Assembly (NCBI GenBank): GCA_039975855.1
Contig: JBDWGH010000002.1
Span: forward strand, 620,001-684,000
Source: Litorimonas sp039975855
GTDB taxonomy: Bacteria > Pseudomonadota > Alphaproteobacteria > Caulobacterales > Maricaulaceae
DNA length: 64,000 bases
Direction of reading: 5' to 3'
Under the pieces are notes generated by a model. It made no database searches. It had not been told where the DNA came from and saw only the letters and a program-made list of their open reading frames with translations. Positions 25,031 to 33,328 of the stretch are shown one piece after another. Numbering within the stretch: the stretch's first letter is position 1; each line of letters opens with the position of its first letter. Made by a program: the position numbers and the translations under genes.

Positions 25031-26425
25031 TTAACTGCGTGAGTTTATCCTTAATGCCGCGTAAATTCCGGCTAGGATTAGGCCAATCCCAATGACAAAT
25101 CCGGTAAAGGCAATGATCGGCCCCCATTGCCCCAGGAGCGCTTCGGCGCCTCTAATCAAAGTACCGCCCGCTGCGCCCAACAAGATGAACCCGAGCAAAA
25201 CTGGAATCCATAGGCCCAAACCACTTTTTTCTGGTGGCGCTTGGGGCACAATGTCAGGTGCCTGCGTATCGATATATTTCGCCGCTGAGTCCGTTCTTGC
25301 GCGAAAAGCGTCGTCCTGAGCCAATTCATCTATGACCATGACAGGCTCTTTCGATGTCTCTTTGACCAAGGGTAGCGTCCCTTCAATTTCAGCCGGTGCA
25401 TTACTCACGGTCTCAATAGGACGGGTTGTCCGCGTATTAAGGTCGATAACATTGGCCTGGGGCTCAACCTCGAGATCGCTTTTTACATCTTCCGGTGTGA
25501 TCAAGCTTTCGGGCCAATCGGCGTCTCGCTCTTCAAAACGTGTATCCGCATCCTCAATAAGCGCGTCCAAACGGGCAACGATATCTGTTGCTGCCGCCGC
25601 GATAGGAGACGTTCGACTCTCATCTGTTTCAACGCGCTCAAAAACATCGTCATTCAAGACGGATGACACCTCAGTCTCCAGCTCATCTTCATCCAGATCA
25701 AAGGCGATATCAGTTGGAACGTCTTCCAAGATGTCATTCGCTTCAGTCAGGTCTACGTCGTCAACAACATCTAGTTCAGAAAGTTGTAATGCCCCAGCAG
25801 GACCGTCTTCACGGCGACGCGACGGTGCCACGAAGGCTTCGTATGGCGCTGTCGCAACAATACCACTTGCGTCATCTTCCGTAAAAACTGGGAGTGCATC
25901 TTCAGTCGACAGCCCCTTTATCGTCGTATCTTGGACAGGTGGTAAATCTTCACGCCCCGCTGATAGATCACGTTCGGTGCGTAAAAACAGAGCCTTTTCT
26001 GCAGTCCGGCGGCGCATAAGCGCGTCGACAACATAGGTTTTCCCAGCAATTTCAGACTTACGCCAAATATCCAACCCATTGGCGGCATCTAGCGGACGAC
26101 CATTATTGAGGGCCCGAAGCGTATCGCTTTGTAGAAAGGCTTTCGGTCCAATGTTAAATGCAAAAGAACAAAGTGCATCAAATTGACTTTGCGAAATCGG
26201 CGCGTGAACTTCAGAATTAATCATGTCTTCGAAAGGTTCGAGGTCCGAACGCAGAACATCTTCTGCCTCACCCTTGTTCATCATGATTGCATCTTCTGAA
26301 TACAGACGATGACCGTAACCCACGATCCGTTGCCCCGTAATGAGCTCACGATCAACAGGACGATAGCCTTCAAACGCCTTAATCAGTTTCAGTCCGGTTT
26401 CAGAAATTGTGAGGTTCTGGCTCAT
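25031..26425 (-). CDS. spmX: SpmX-like polarity/stalk morphogen with lysozyme domain
   Basis: A 464-residue protein with the SpmX order of domains. Residues 1-155 form a GH24 (phage-type) muramidase domain with Glu19 in LIKAFEGYR and the family motifs VGYGHR, SQFDALCSFAFNIG and DIWRKSE. Residues about 160-400 are a long acidic, low-complexity intermediate region. Two hydrophobic helices close the protein (about 405-425 and 437-457), with a short basic tail. In Caulobacter, SpmX marks the old pole, recruits and activates the kinase DivJ, and in Asticcacaulis it positions stalks; there the muramidase fold acts in localisation and oligomerisation. A sigma-54-like element lies upstream, as expected if TacA controls it. 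No divJ is in the window. Confidence 0.88.
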   Translation of the reverse strand: MSQNLTISETGLKLIKAFEGYRPVDRELITGQRIVGYGHRLYSEDAIMMNKGEAEDVLRSDLEPFEDMINSEVHAPISQSQFDALCSFAFNIGPKAFLQSDTLRALNNGRPLDAANGLDIWRKSEIAGKTYVVDALMRRRTAEKALFLRTERDLSAGREDLPPVQDTTIKGLSTEDALPVFTEDDASGIVATAPYEAFVAPSRRREDGPAGALQLSELDVVDDVDLTEANDILEDVPTDIAFDLDEDELETEVSSVLNDDVFERVETDESRTSPIAAAATDIVARLDALIEDADTRFEERDADWPESLITPEDVKSDLEVEPQANVIDLNTRTTRPIETVSNAPAEIEGTLPLVKETSKEPVMVIDELAQDDAFRARTDSAAKYIDTQAPDIVPQAPPEKSGLGLWIPVLLGFILLGAAGGTLIRGAEALLGQWGPIIAFTGFVIGIGLILAGIYAALRINSRS

Positions 26426-26481
26426 AGTCGTCCCAAATCAATACATCTCGGGCGTTGGCCCGATTGAGTTAAGACAGTCGT

Positions 26482-26497
26482 TGCAAATGTTGGGCCG
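26482..26497 (-). promoter_or_regulatory. Sigma-54 (-24/-12) promoter candidate upstream of spmX
   Basis: The minus strand reads CGGCCCAACATTTGCA, against the consensus TGGCAC-N5-TTGCA. The obligatory GG and GC are exactly ten bases apart, and nine of the eleven consensus positions match. It lies in the mgtE-spmX intergenic gap. A start about 12 bases past the GC would give a leader of roughly 45 bases before the spmX ATG. In Caulobacter spmX is activated through the sigma-54 regulator TacA, so the location agrees with known biology. Confidence 0.6.
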
Positions 26498-26505
26498 AAT
26501 TCGCC

Positions 26506-27855
26506 CTAAAGGAGAATAATAACGGCAGTTCCCAGAAATGCGAAAAAGCCGACGATATCCGTCACAGTTGTGACAAAAACAGAAGAGCTAACCGCTGGAT
26601 CAGCTCCGGCCCGTTTTAGCCCTAGCGGCACAGCGATACCTGCTAATCCAGCGAAAAGATGATTCACAATCATGGCAATAAACGCGACGATGGCGAGCTG
26701 CCTATCTCCAAACCAAATATAAGCAATCAACGCGAGAACCACAGCAAATATCACGCCAATAATCAGCGCTGCGAGGCTTTCCCGCCGGACAGCTCTCCAT
26801 GCAGATTTGGTCGTAAGTTCGCGCTCTGACAACGCGCGCACGGCCACGGTCAAGGCTTGTGTGCCCGCATTTCCACCCATGCTAGCAACTATCGGCATAA
26901 GGACAGCGAGAGCGACAATTTCAGTAATAGCATAGTCGAAACGCGCAATCACAAGGCTCGCCAAGACCGCCGTAAGCAAATTGATAAAGAGCCATGGCGC
27001 ACGAGCGCGGACGGTCTCCATTGCCGTATCCGCAAGACCCGCATCCGAAACCCCCGCCAATGCGAGGATGTCTTCCTTGTTCTCATCCTGAATAATTTCG
27101 ATGATGTCATCGACAGTCATCATCCCGACCAGACGACCTGCCTCATTTATGACTGGAGCCGAAATCAAATTATATTTTTCGAACAGATAAGCAGCTTCCT
27201 CTTGGTCGCTATCCTGATCGATTTTTATAATTGTGTCGCTCATCATGTCGGAAAGACGCGTTTCGCGCTGACCACGCATTAATTGGCTGACGGGAACATA
27301 TCCAATCGGTTTGAATGCGGTATCAATAATGTAAACGTTGAAAAATAATTCAGGTAAATCTTCGCCAGTCTCTCGCATATGATCTATCGCATCGCCAACG
27401 GTCCAAAATTCCGGGGCAGCCACAAATTCGCGCTGCATGAGACGGCCAATCGTCTCGTCATCAAACGCAAGGCTCTCTTCATAGGCAATACGCTCTTTAG
27501 GCGTGACGGCCTCCAAGACATCCTCGCGCTGCGCGTCTTCCATTTCTTCGAGAATTTGAGTCGCGTCATCATTGTCCATATCGGACAACGCATCGGCAAT
27601 CCGTTCGGCATCCAAAAACGGCAAGATGTCTTCTACAACATCATCTTCCAACTCCGCTAAAACATCGCCGGAAATAATATCTGGCACCCGGGCAATGATG
27701 TCTTCGCGCTGATCTGGTGAAAGCTGTTCTAATTCGTCAGACACATCAGCTGGATGCAGGCGCGACAGCGTTTCCGTTAACGCAACATCATCATCCAATG
27801 CCAAGGCATCTTGGAGAGAGGTATCGTCTTCGGGTTGGAGGTCGGTCGAACTCAT
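26506..27855 (-). CDS. mgtE: Magnesium transporter MgtE
   Basis: A magnesium channel/transporter of 449 residues in the inner membrane. The acidic superhelical N-domain (about 10-130) consists of repeats such as LHPADVSDELEQLSPDQRE. It is followed by two CBS domains (about 145-205 and 210-270; SAPVINEAGRLVGMMTVDDIIEII), which sense cytosolic Mg2+. The transmembrane domain, from about 285, has five helices with the pore signature MPIVASMGGNAGTQALTVAVRAL and the later DPAVSSSVFVTTVTDIVGFF. The many acidic residues in the cytosolic part agree with gating by Mg2+. The spmX gene follows after 80 bases with its own putative sigma-54 promoter, so the two are probably independent. A perfect inverted repeat lies in the 104-base gap to the divergent prepilin peptidase gene. 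Confidence 0.97.
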   Translation of the reverse strand: MSSTDLQPEDDTSLQDALALDDDVALTETLSRLHPADVSDELEQLSPDQREDIIARVPDIISGDVLAELEDDVVEDILPFLDAERIADALSDMDNDDATQILEEMEDAQREDVLEAVTPKERIAYEESLAFDDETIGRLMQREFVAAPEFWTVGDAIDHMRETGEDLPELFFNVYIIDTAFKPIGYVPVSQLMRGQRETRLSDMMSDTIIKIDQDSDQEEAAYLFEKYNLISAPVINEAGRLVGMMTVDDIIEIIQDENKEDILALAGVSDAGLADTAMETVRARAPWLFINLLTAVLASLVIARFDYAITEIVALAVLMPIVASMGGNAGTQALTVAVRALSERELTTKSAWRAVRRESLAALIIGVIFAVVLALIAYIWFGDRQLAIVAFIAMIVNHLFAGLAGIAVPLGLKRAGADPAVSSSVFVTTVTDIVGFFAFLGTAVIILL

Positions 27856-27912
27856 GATGTCGCCTTGAGGAATCGGTCTACGGCCTCACACGAGTAGACT
27901 TTGCATATCCAT

Positions 27913-27931
27913 GCGTAAATCCATTTTACGC
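27913..27931. promoter_or_regulatory. Perfect inverted repeat between mgtE and prepilin peptidase genes
   Basis: GCGTAAA-TCCAT-TTTACGC: seven-base perfect arms around five bases, with no T-run on either side. It lies 58 bases upstream of mgtE and 29 bases upstream of the prepilin peptidase start, so it could be an operator acting on either gene. Confidence 0.4.
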
Positions 27932-27959
27932 GGCGGGCTCGACCCATTAGGCGAATTGC

Positions 27960-28418
27960 ATGAGCAGCGTTATCATAAACTGGGTTGGAAGTTTCATTCT
28001 TCTCGGCGGACTACTACGCTTATCCGTGATTGATTGGCGAACCTATCGTCTTCCCAACATTTGGACAAAGTCTCTGATTGCTTTGGGGCTTTTGTATAAT
28101 TTCAATATCGCGTTGGACTTATACCCTTATATTCTCGGAGCTGTTTTAGGGTATGCCATATTTTGGGTCGTAGAGACGACTTATCGCCTTATCCGAAAAC
28201 GAGATGGATTGGGGCGTGGAGATACTAAATTATTGGCGGCCGGGGGCGCATGGTGCGGCGCCGCAGCTCTTCCATTCATTATCCTAATCGCAAGTAGTGC
28301 GGGCCTAATTTATATCTTGATGCAACCGTCCGAAGAGCGCGCGCAATTAAAACTTCCGTTTGGTCCGTTTCTGGCCGCAGGCATTGCGGTCACGTTCTTG
28401 ACTCTGAAATTTGTTTAG
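27960..28418 (+). CDS. Type IV prepilin peptidase (A24), probable GspO of type II secretion
   Basis: An inner-membrane aspartic peptidase that removes prepilin or pseudopilin leaders. The 152 residues cover only the catalytic six-helix domain. The N-terminal cytosolic methylase domain of full-length PilD/GspO is absent, as in CpaA-type enzymes. Both catalytic aspartates are visible: Asp25 in SVIDWRTYRLPN and Asp88 in GRGDTKLLAAGGAW. It converges, with a three-base gap, on the gspC-gspD-gspN-lipoprotein operon, so a role in processing type II pseudopilins is the likely job. A Flp-pilus CpaA is the alternative. Methylation of the new N-terminus would need a separate enzyme, or may not occur. 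Confidence 0.88.
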   Translation: MSSVIINWVGSFILLGGLLRLSVIDWRTYRLPNIWTKSLIALGLLYNFNIALDLYPYILGAVLGYAIFWVVETTYRLIRKRDGLGRGDTKLLAAGGAWCGAAALPFIILIASSAGLIYILMQPSEERAQLKLPFGPFLAAGIAVTFLTLKFV

Positions 28419-28421
28419 CCG

Positions 28422-28844
28422 TTATCCTGGCTGGCAGGTTCGAACAATTGCGACAGGGTGTAGGCGCTCCCAACCCTCATCTGTCAGGGTCACAATTCGC
28501 GCGCCCGGAAAACGCATACCACCATTCATGGCTTCACCTTCACCTAGGCGCAGGGTCACTGTGTTTCCGGCCTTGTCCTCATAGTCAGTGGCAGGAAACT
28601 GAGTTTGCGCCGTAAGGTCCACAGGGCCTTTCAAACTATCATAACGCGCCGTAGATTTATCCGCATAAAATATAAACTCGCGCGTTTCCCCAGTTGACCA
28701 TCCAAACATCCCGCATTGTCCGGGAGCTAACTCTGATGTCGGCAATCCAGACGTCTCAGAAGAGGACGTCGGTGTCGACGGCGTGCTGGCACAACCGGTC
28801 AGCAAGGCGACACTACATATTGAGAAAATGACACGCATGGACAT
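28422..28844 (-). CDS. Small lipoprotein at the end of the gspCDN operon
   Basis: A 140-residue lipoprotein. The signal peptide ends in the lipobox LLTGC (Cys18) and is followed by a Ser/Thr/Pro-rich tether of about 20 residues. The folded part (about 45-140) has two more cysteines, near its start and at the very end (RTCQPG), which could form a disulfide. The sequence looks beta-rich (TREFIFYADKSTARYDSLKGP). An Ala/Gly at +2 (CAS) suggests sorting to the outer membrane. It follows gspN by three bases and so is the fourth gene of the type II secretion operon. A pilotin-like or accessory role is possible, but the family is not recognised. Confidence 0.75.
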   Translation of the reverse strand: MSMRVIFSICSVALLTGCASTPSTPTSSSETSGLPTSELAPGQCGMFGWSTGETREFIFYADKSTARYDSLKGPVDLTAQTQFPATDYEDKAGNTVTLRLGEGEAMNGGMRFPGARIVTLTDEGWERLHPVAIVRTCQPG

Positions 28845-28847
28845 AGA

Positions 28848-29546
28848 CTAGCGCCATTTCCCCTGCTCTGTCAGTACGAAACTCTGGCCGGAGCGGGAAA
28901 ATCCAAACAAAGGCAAAACCGCATCCGCTTCCACACGAACCGTCCGTACTTTCACGTCGGCACGATATGTTCCATCTGGTATGAGTTTTAGCTGTGCTGT
29001 GATTGTTTGCTGAGCATCTTGGCCGGATAAGTCCACCAACAAGGCACCGTCTTCGCAGCGTATAGGGCCGCTTAATTCAGGTCCGGTCCATTGTATCGTC
29101 CCGCCATTTCGTTGGAGAACATCCGTTCGCGCCGTACCGATAGCCATTTCACAGGATTGTTCTGATATCTTCATCTCTGATATTTGCGCGGAGAAATCGC
29201 CTCGTAACCCTTGCAAACGTCCATCCGTGAACGGCACCGTGGTCAAATCCAACCGGAAATCAATGTCTGCGGCTTCGGTTGGAGAAATTATACCAGCTAA
29301 GTAATTTCCATCCTCCCCCGATTGGAAATCAACGCGGCGGGCGAGCGGCGCGATACTTAAATTTGCTGAACCAAACAGTGGTAAGCCTGAAATTGTACCT
29401 CGCCAAATTGAGCCGCGCATGTCCAAATCAGGCGCCAAAGTCTTTACAGTATCAGGTACGACCCACCCTGCGGCCCAGCGCATGGGGAAACAGGCCAATA
29501 AGGCCAGCATTCCGCTCAGCGCGGCAGGTAAAACCCAACGGAACAT
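28848..29546 (-). CDS. gspN: Type II secretion system protein N
   Basis: A 232-residue protein with one N-terminal membrane helix (about 5-28) and a beta-rich periplasmic body. GspN family features are MRWAAGWVVPDTVKTLAPDLDMRGSIWRGTISGL at the start, the repeated LSGPIRCEDGALLVDLSGQ type strands and the closing GKWR. GspN is an optional inner-membrane component found in alphaproteobacterial and some gammaproteobacterial type II secretion systems, and its exact role is unsettled. It starts six bases after gspD, with the lipoprotein gene three bases behind, so translation is probably coupled. Two cysteines (SCEMA and IRCEDG) may pair. Confidence 0.85.
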   Translation of the reverse strand: MFRWVLPAALSGMLALLACFPMRWAAGWVVPDTVKTLAPDLDMRGSIWRGTISGLPLFGSANLSIAPLARRVDFQSGEDGNYLAGIISPTEAADIDFRLDLTTVPFTDGRLQGLRGDFSAQISEMKISEQSCEMAIGTARTDVLQRNGGTIQWTGPELSGPIRCEDGALLVDLSGQDAQQTITAQLKLIPDGTYRADVKVRTVRVEADAVLPLFGFSRSGQSFVLTEQGKWR

Positions 29547-29552
29547 GTTGAC

Positions 29553-31442
29553 CTAGGGCTGAGGGACAAGAAGTGGGTCGAGTTTTGACGTCGCTCGTCC
29601 ACTTTGGCTAATATCCTCAGCGCGGCTCTGGTCCAGACGGCCTTGCGTCGCAGCGCGAGCATCATCTGCATTTCGAATAATCGTAGGTCGCAAGAATACC
29701 ATAAGGTTAGTTCTATTTCGGCTCTTACCTTTGGATTGGAACAATTTTCCTGCCACGGGGATATCGCCCAAAATTGGAACTTTTGCGACGTTGACCTGCT
29801 CATCATCCTGAACAAGCCCACCTAAGACGATAATCTCGCCATCATTTGCCAAAACCGTTGTCGTAATTTCGCGCTTATTCAAAACAAAGTCACCAGCGGC
29901 CGATGTCAGAACACCAGAAATTGAAGATACGATCTGTTCGATTTCTAAACGGATAACATCACCATCAGAAATCTGCGGCAAGACATCCAGTTGGATACCA
30001 ACTTCTTGACGCTCAAATGTTTGGAAGGTGTTCGCTAGATCATTGCCGACGATGGACCCCGTCGTAATCGGAATTTCCTGTCCCACAAGGAATGTCGCAG
30101 GGACATTGTCCAAGGTCGTGACAAATGGCGTAGACAGAATATTACTGTCTTCATCGGTCTCCAACGCACTGACAATTAGCCCGAACAATGTGTCATTGCT
30201 GCTACCGCCAATCCCGAAACTGCCGCCGTCAAGACCTGCAATAGAACTAATAGCGGCTGTCTCAAATGTACTCTGTGCGGTGTCGCCAAGACCGACGTCA
30301 TCCGCTCCCAATGCGCCAATAACATTAAGTAGATTTCCAGCTTGGCGAGAGAAATTCGATGACAGCAGAGGTACGGTTGATCCGTTTATTCCGCCCAACG
30401 CGAATTGCACGCCAAGTTCTTTGGCCGCATTATCGGAAATCTCTACAATTATGGCTTCGACAAGGACTTGTGGGCGGCGTTGGTCAAGACGGCGTATAAT
30501 CTGCTCTAACGCTGTCTGAACCTCCGCAGACGCACTAATGACCAAAGTATTTGATCCAGATTCATACGCAACTGTTGGCGTGGGTTGGCCCTCAATTGTA
30601 TATGTCGGCAAGAGGGCTTGGAGGAGTTCGTTTAACCCCTCACCGTCCGCGTAACGCAATGGCATCACGGAGATAGCGCCGCGCGGGGCCGTACTGCCCA
30701 CATCCATAGTGGCTAACAGACTGGTGAGTTCCGCAACTTCAGCCGCGGAACCTTCGAGGATGATGCTGTTCGTGGCCTCCAAGGCGACAACTTTAAACGT
30801 AGCTTTTGCGCCGCCTAATTGCTTCAATGCGTCTTGGGCGTCTAAAACTGAAAGCTGTGTAAGCTGAACCATTTCGCGGACATTTCCACCTGACCCCATC
30901 GCCTCTACAATAGCGCGGGCCTTGCGCAGGTTTTCCGCAAAATCTGTGACAACGACAATGTTCCCATCAGGATTGGCAGAAACTTGCCCCTGACTATGCA
31001 TGACGGGTTTTATAAGGCGCGCAGCTTCTGCGGCTTTCCCATCTGGAACGCGCAAGATAGTCGTTGCAAACTGTCCATTAATTCCGTTCCCGGACTCAGA
31101 CAACGGCGCATCCTGAGCCGCACCTTGCAGCAAGGTTACGCGGTATTCCCCGTTCGCGGCCCGAATAACAGTATACCCATGGACCCGTAGAACTTCTTTG
31201 AAGACCGCAAAAACTTCGCCGTCATTAAGCGGCTTTTCAGACACGATATTGACTTTGCCATTTACCCGAGGGTCGATGACGAAAGTTCGCCCAGTCACAA
31301 TGCCGACATTTTCGATAAAGGCTTTGATATCCACATCCTGCATGTTGATGATGTGGTCATCAGCCGCAAACGCCGGCATCAGAGCGCCGCCGGCGACTGT
31401 CACGGCCAAAGCGGCTGTAGCTAAGAGTTTTTTAAATGACAT
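29553..31442 (-). CDS. gspD: Type II secretion secretin GspD
   Basis: The outer-membrane secretin through which folded proteins leave the periplasm. From the ATG at MSFKKLL there are 629 residues. The signal peptide ends at AFAAD. The N0 domain begins DDHIINMQDVDIKAFIENVGIVTG; N1-N3 repeats follow to about residue 330, and the secretin barrel domain comes after that, with VLVEAIIVEISDNAAKELGVQ and the C-terminal signature VPILGDIPVAGKLFQSKG...LMVFLRPTII. A GTG six bases upstream, overlapping the gspC stop, is an alternative start. There is no C-terminal S-domain of the pilotin-dependent type. It lies between gspC and gspN in one operon. Confidence 0.95.
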   Translation of the reverse strand: MSFKKLLATAALAVTVAGGALMPAFAADDHIINMQDVDIKAFIENVGIVTGRTFVIDPRVNGKVNIVSEKPLNDGEVFAVFKEVLRVHGYTVIRAANGEYRVTLLQGAAQDAPLSESGNGINGQFATTILRVPDGKAAEAARLIKPVMHSQGQVSANPDGNIVVVTDFAENLRKARAIVEAMGSGGNVREMVQLTQLSVLDAQDALKQLGGAKATFKVVALEATNSIILEGSAAEVAELTSLLATMDVGSTAPRGAISVMPLRYADGEGLNELLQALLPTYTIEGQPTPTVAYESGSNTLVISASAEVQTALEQIIRRLDQRRPQVLVEAIIVEISDNAAKELGVQFALGGINGSTVPLLSSNFSRQAGNLLNVIGALGADDVGLGDTAQSTFETAAISSIAGLDGGSFGIGGSSNDTLFGLIVSALETDEDSNILSTPFVTTLDNVPATFLVGQEIPITTGSIVGNDLANTFQTFERQEVGIQLDVLPQISDGDVIRLEIEQIVSSISGVLTSAAGDFVLNKREITTTVLANDGEIIVLGGLVQDDEQVNVAKVPILGDIPVAGKLFQSKGKSRNRTNLMVFLRPTIIRNADDARAATQGRLDQSRAEDISQSGRATSKLDPLLVPQP

Positions 31443-31444
31443 GG

Positions 31445-32254
31445 TCACTGGCCTATACGGATGGTGACGGGAGCCCCGTCTCGAATGACTTCATAATCTT
31501 GCGCAGCACCAGTTGCTATGAGATCGCGCAATTCTTTTATATTCGTTCGGTTCGTATTTAACATAACCGGACCAACACGGGTCAGGATATCATCGGATTT
31601 CAAATTAAATTTAGACAAGTCGGCGCCTGCCCTTGCCTTGATTTTAAAGCCCTGCATACGGGTCGTTCTGTCGGGTAAGATTTCTAACTGCGGTGTTAGT
31701 TGCATTTGCGCAAACAGATTTTCGACATCTTGACGCGTCGGCATATTAGATGCCGCAGTACCCACGGGGGCAGCACGAAGAATTTTTGGTGCGTTGCTGG
31801 ACTCGCCCAGTTTCACGCGCTCCAGAGTCAATTTCTGTGTCTCGCCATTCACATCCAGAGTTACGAAATCTTTCGACGTGCGGGTCAAAGTCACGCCATT
31901 CATAATCTCGTCGCCAATTTTCACCGCCTTATTGGTCCCATCGGCCAATTGAAACACGGCGCTGCTCTCTGAAACAATCCCAATGAGCTTTAGATTAAGC
32001 GTCGTTTCAGGGGCATCATCGAAAATTTCTAAAGGAACAACAACGACTTCACCAAATGCGAAAGGGTCGGTCGAAAAGTCATACGTCACATTTGCCTTAC
32101 CCGTCGCGGCGGTTCGGACCGGAGCTACGATTACTTCGGGAGCATAGAGACTTTCGGGTTGAGCCACCCCCAAGCCAATACGCACAACCAGCCAGCCTAA
32201 TACTGCCACGAGGACAATACTTCCGGCGTTTAAAGCTATGCGAATTGCATTCAT
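31445..32254 (-). CDS. gspC: Type II secretion system protein C
   Basis: An inner-membrane protein that links the secretin to the cytoplasmic-membrane assembly platform. It has 269 residues: a single N-terminal transmembrane helix (about 8-28), a homology-region domain (about 80-150; LNLKLIGIVSESSAVFQLADGTNKAVKIGDEIMNGVTL) that binds the N0 domain of GspD, and a C-terminal PDZ-like domain (about 185-265; GFKIKARAGADLSKFNLKSDDILTRVGPVMLN). It is the first gene of the operon and is coupled to gspD at the 3' end. The upstream 190-base region is shared with the divergent folD and holds an inverted repeat. Confidence 0.9.
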   Translation of the reverse strand: MNAIRIALNAGSIVLVAVLGWLVVRIGLGVAQPESLYAPEVIVAPVRTAATGKANVTYDFSTDPFAFGEVVVVPLEIFDDAPETTLNLKLIGIVSESSAVFQLADGTNKAVKIGDEIMNGVTLTRTSKDFVTLDVNGETQKLTLERVKLGESSNAPKILRAAPVGTAASNMPTRQDVENLFAQMQLTPQLEILPDRTTRMQGFKIKARAGADLSKFNLKSDDILTRVGPVMLNTNRTNIKELRDLIATGAAQDYEVIRDGAPVTIRIGQ

Positions 32255-32276
32255 GCGGTCCCTTCACATTTAGACC

Positions 32277-32296
32277 TTTAACCTAGGTCAGTTAAA
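32277..32296. promoter_or_regulatory. Inverted repeat upstream of gspC
   Basis: TTTAAC-CTAGGTCA-GTTAAA: six-base perfect arms with an eight-base centre, starting 23 bases before the gspC ATG. It resembles an operator half-site pair. It also contains TTAA tetranucleotides, but their spacing (N10) does not fit the CtrA consensus. The function is inferred. Confidence 0.35.
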
Positions 32297-32443
32297 CCAC
32301 AGCCTATGGTCGCTGCCAAGACAACAGGTCACAGGTTACGAAGAATTCAAACTCCAAATTTCCGGTGCAATTTTTGGTGCAGATGATAGTGACACAAAAA
32401 AACGAATCCCGACTTATATGATGAGACAAAACAAAGGTCTGAA

Positions 32444-33328
32444 ATGGATAATGTGATTGATGGCAAACACGTCGCAGCAGAAACGCGCGCGGACGTCGCG
32501 GCGGCTGTCTCTTCTCTGAGCTTTAAGCCGACTTTAGCCGTTGTTCTTGTCGGGGATGATCCGGCCAGCCACGTCTATGTTCGTAATAAAATCAAATTCA
32601 CCGAAGAAGCCGGAATGCGGTCCCTAGAACACCGCCTACCGGAAACGGCTACCCAAGCCGAAGTGGTAGATATCGTCCGCACCTTGAACGCTGATGACGA
32701 TGTCGACGGTATTCTTGTTCAACTACCCCTACCGGATCATATCGACAGCGATGCCGTCATTGCAGAAATTGCCCCAGCTAAGGATGTAGACGGGCTAACG
32801 GATGTGTCCGCTGGACGGCTAGTCTTGGGACAACCCGGCTTGCGGCCCTGCACACCAACGGGGTCCGTTATTTTAGCGAAAGCCGCATTGGGAGATCTCA
32901 CAGGAAAACACTGCGTTGTCTTGGGTCGATCTATTCTCGTCGGCAAGCCAGCGGCGCTGATGTTCTTAGAACAAAACTGCACCGTCACAATCGCGCATTC
33001 CCGTACTGAAAACTTACAGGCAATCTGCCGGGGCGCAGATATTCTGGTTGCTGCCGTAGGACGACCACAAATGGTTCAGGAAGATTGGATCAAGGCCGGG
33101 GCCTGCGTGATTGACGTCGGTATCAACCGCGTGCCTAGCATAAAGCGCCCGGGAAAATTCAGACTCGTGGGAGACGTGAACTACAAACCTGCCCGGGCTG
33201 TTGCTGGCGCAATCACGCCTGTTCCCGGCGGGGTTGGACCCATGACCATTGCGTGCTTGCTAAGGAATACAGTTTTAGCGGCCTGCGATCGGCGCGGTAT
33301 TTCAAGGCCAGAAAACCTTATGATTTAA
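32444..33328 (+). CDS. folD: Bifunctional methylenetetrahydrofolate dehydrogenase/cyclohydrolase
   Basis: It interconverts 5,10-methylene-, methenyl- and 10-formyl-tetrahydrofolate in the cytosolic one-carbon pathway. The 294 residues match the family. The catalytic Lys-containing segment is HVYVRNKIKFTEEAGM. DGILVQLPLPDHID is the second signature, followed by PAKDVDGLTD. The Rossmann domain has VVLGRSILVGKPAALMFL, and the C-terminal block is VAGAITPVPGGVGPMTIACLLRNT. The final stop overlaps the converging cell-wall hydrolase gene by four bases (TTAA). Confidence 0.98.
   Translation: MDNVIDGKHVAAETRADVAAAVSSLSFKPTLAVVLVGDDPASHVYVRNKIKFTEEAGMRSLEHRLPETATQAEVVDIVRTLNADDDVDGILVQLPLPDHIDSDAVIAEIAPAKDVDGLTDVSAGRLVLGQPGLRPCTPTGSVILAKAALGDLTGKHCVVLGRSILVGKPAALMFLEQNCTVTIAHSRTENLQAICRGADILVAAVGRPQMVQEDWIKAGACVIDVGINRVPSIKRPGKFRLVGDVNYKPARAVAGAITPVPGGVGPMTIACLLRNTVLAACDRRGISRPENLMI

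Noticed and set aside
25332..26036. A 234-residue serine-rich reading frame on the plus strand
   Set aside because: It is exactly antisense to the acidic, low-complexity linker of spmX. Serine/threonine-rich complementary frames are an expected by-product of Asp/Glu-rich coding sequence.
28430..28460. A GGTTCGAA stretch resembling a tRNA T-loop
   Set aside because: It encodes the last residues of a lipoprotein on the minus strand. No acceptor stem, D-arm or anticodon arm can be placed around it.
32277..32296. A CtrA site upstream of gspC
   Set aside because: TTAA tetranucleotides occur twice but are separated by ten bases, not seven. Kept only as a generic inverted repeat.
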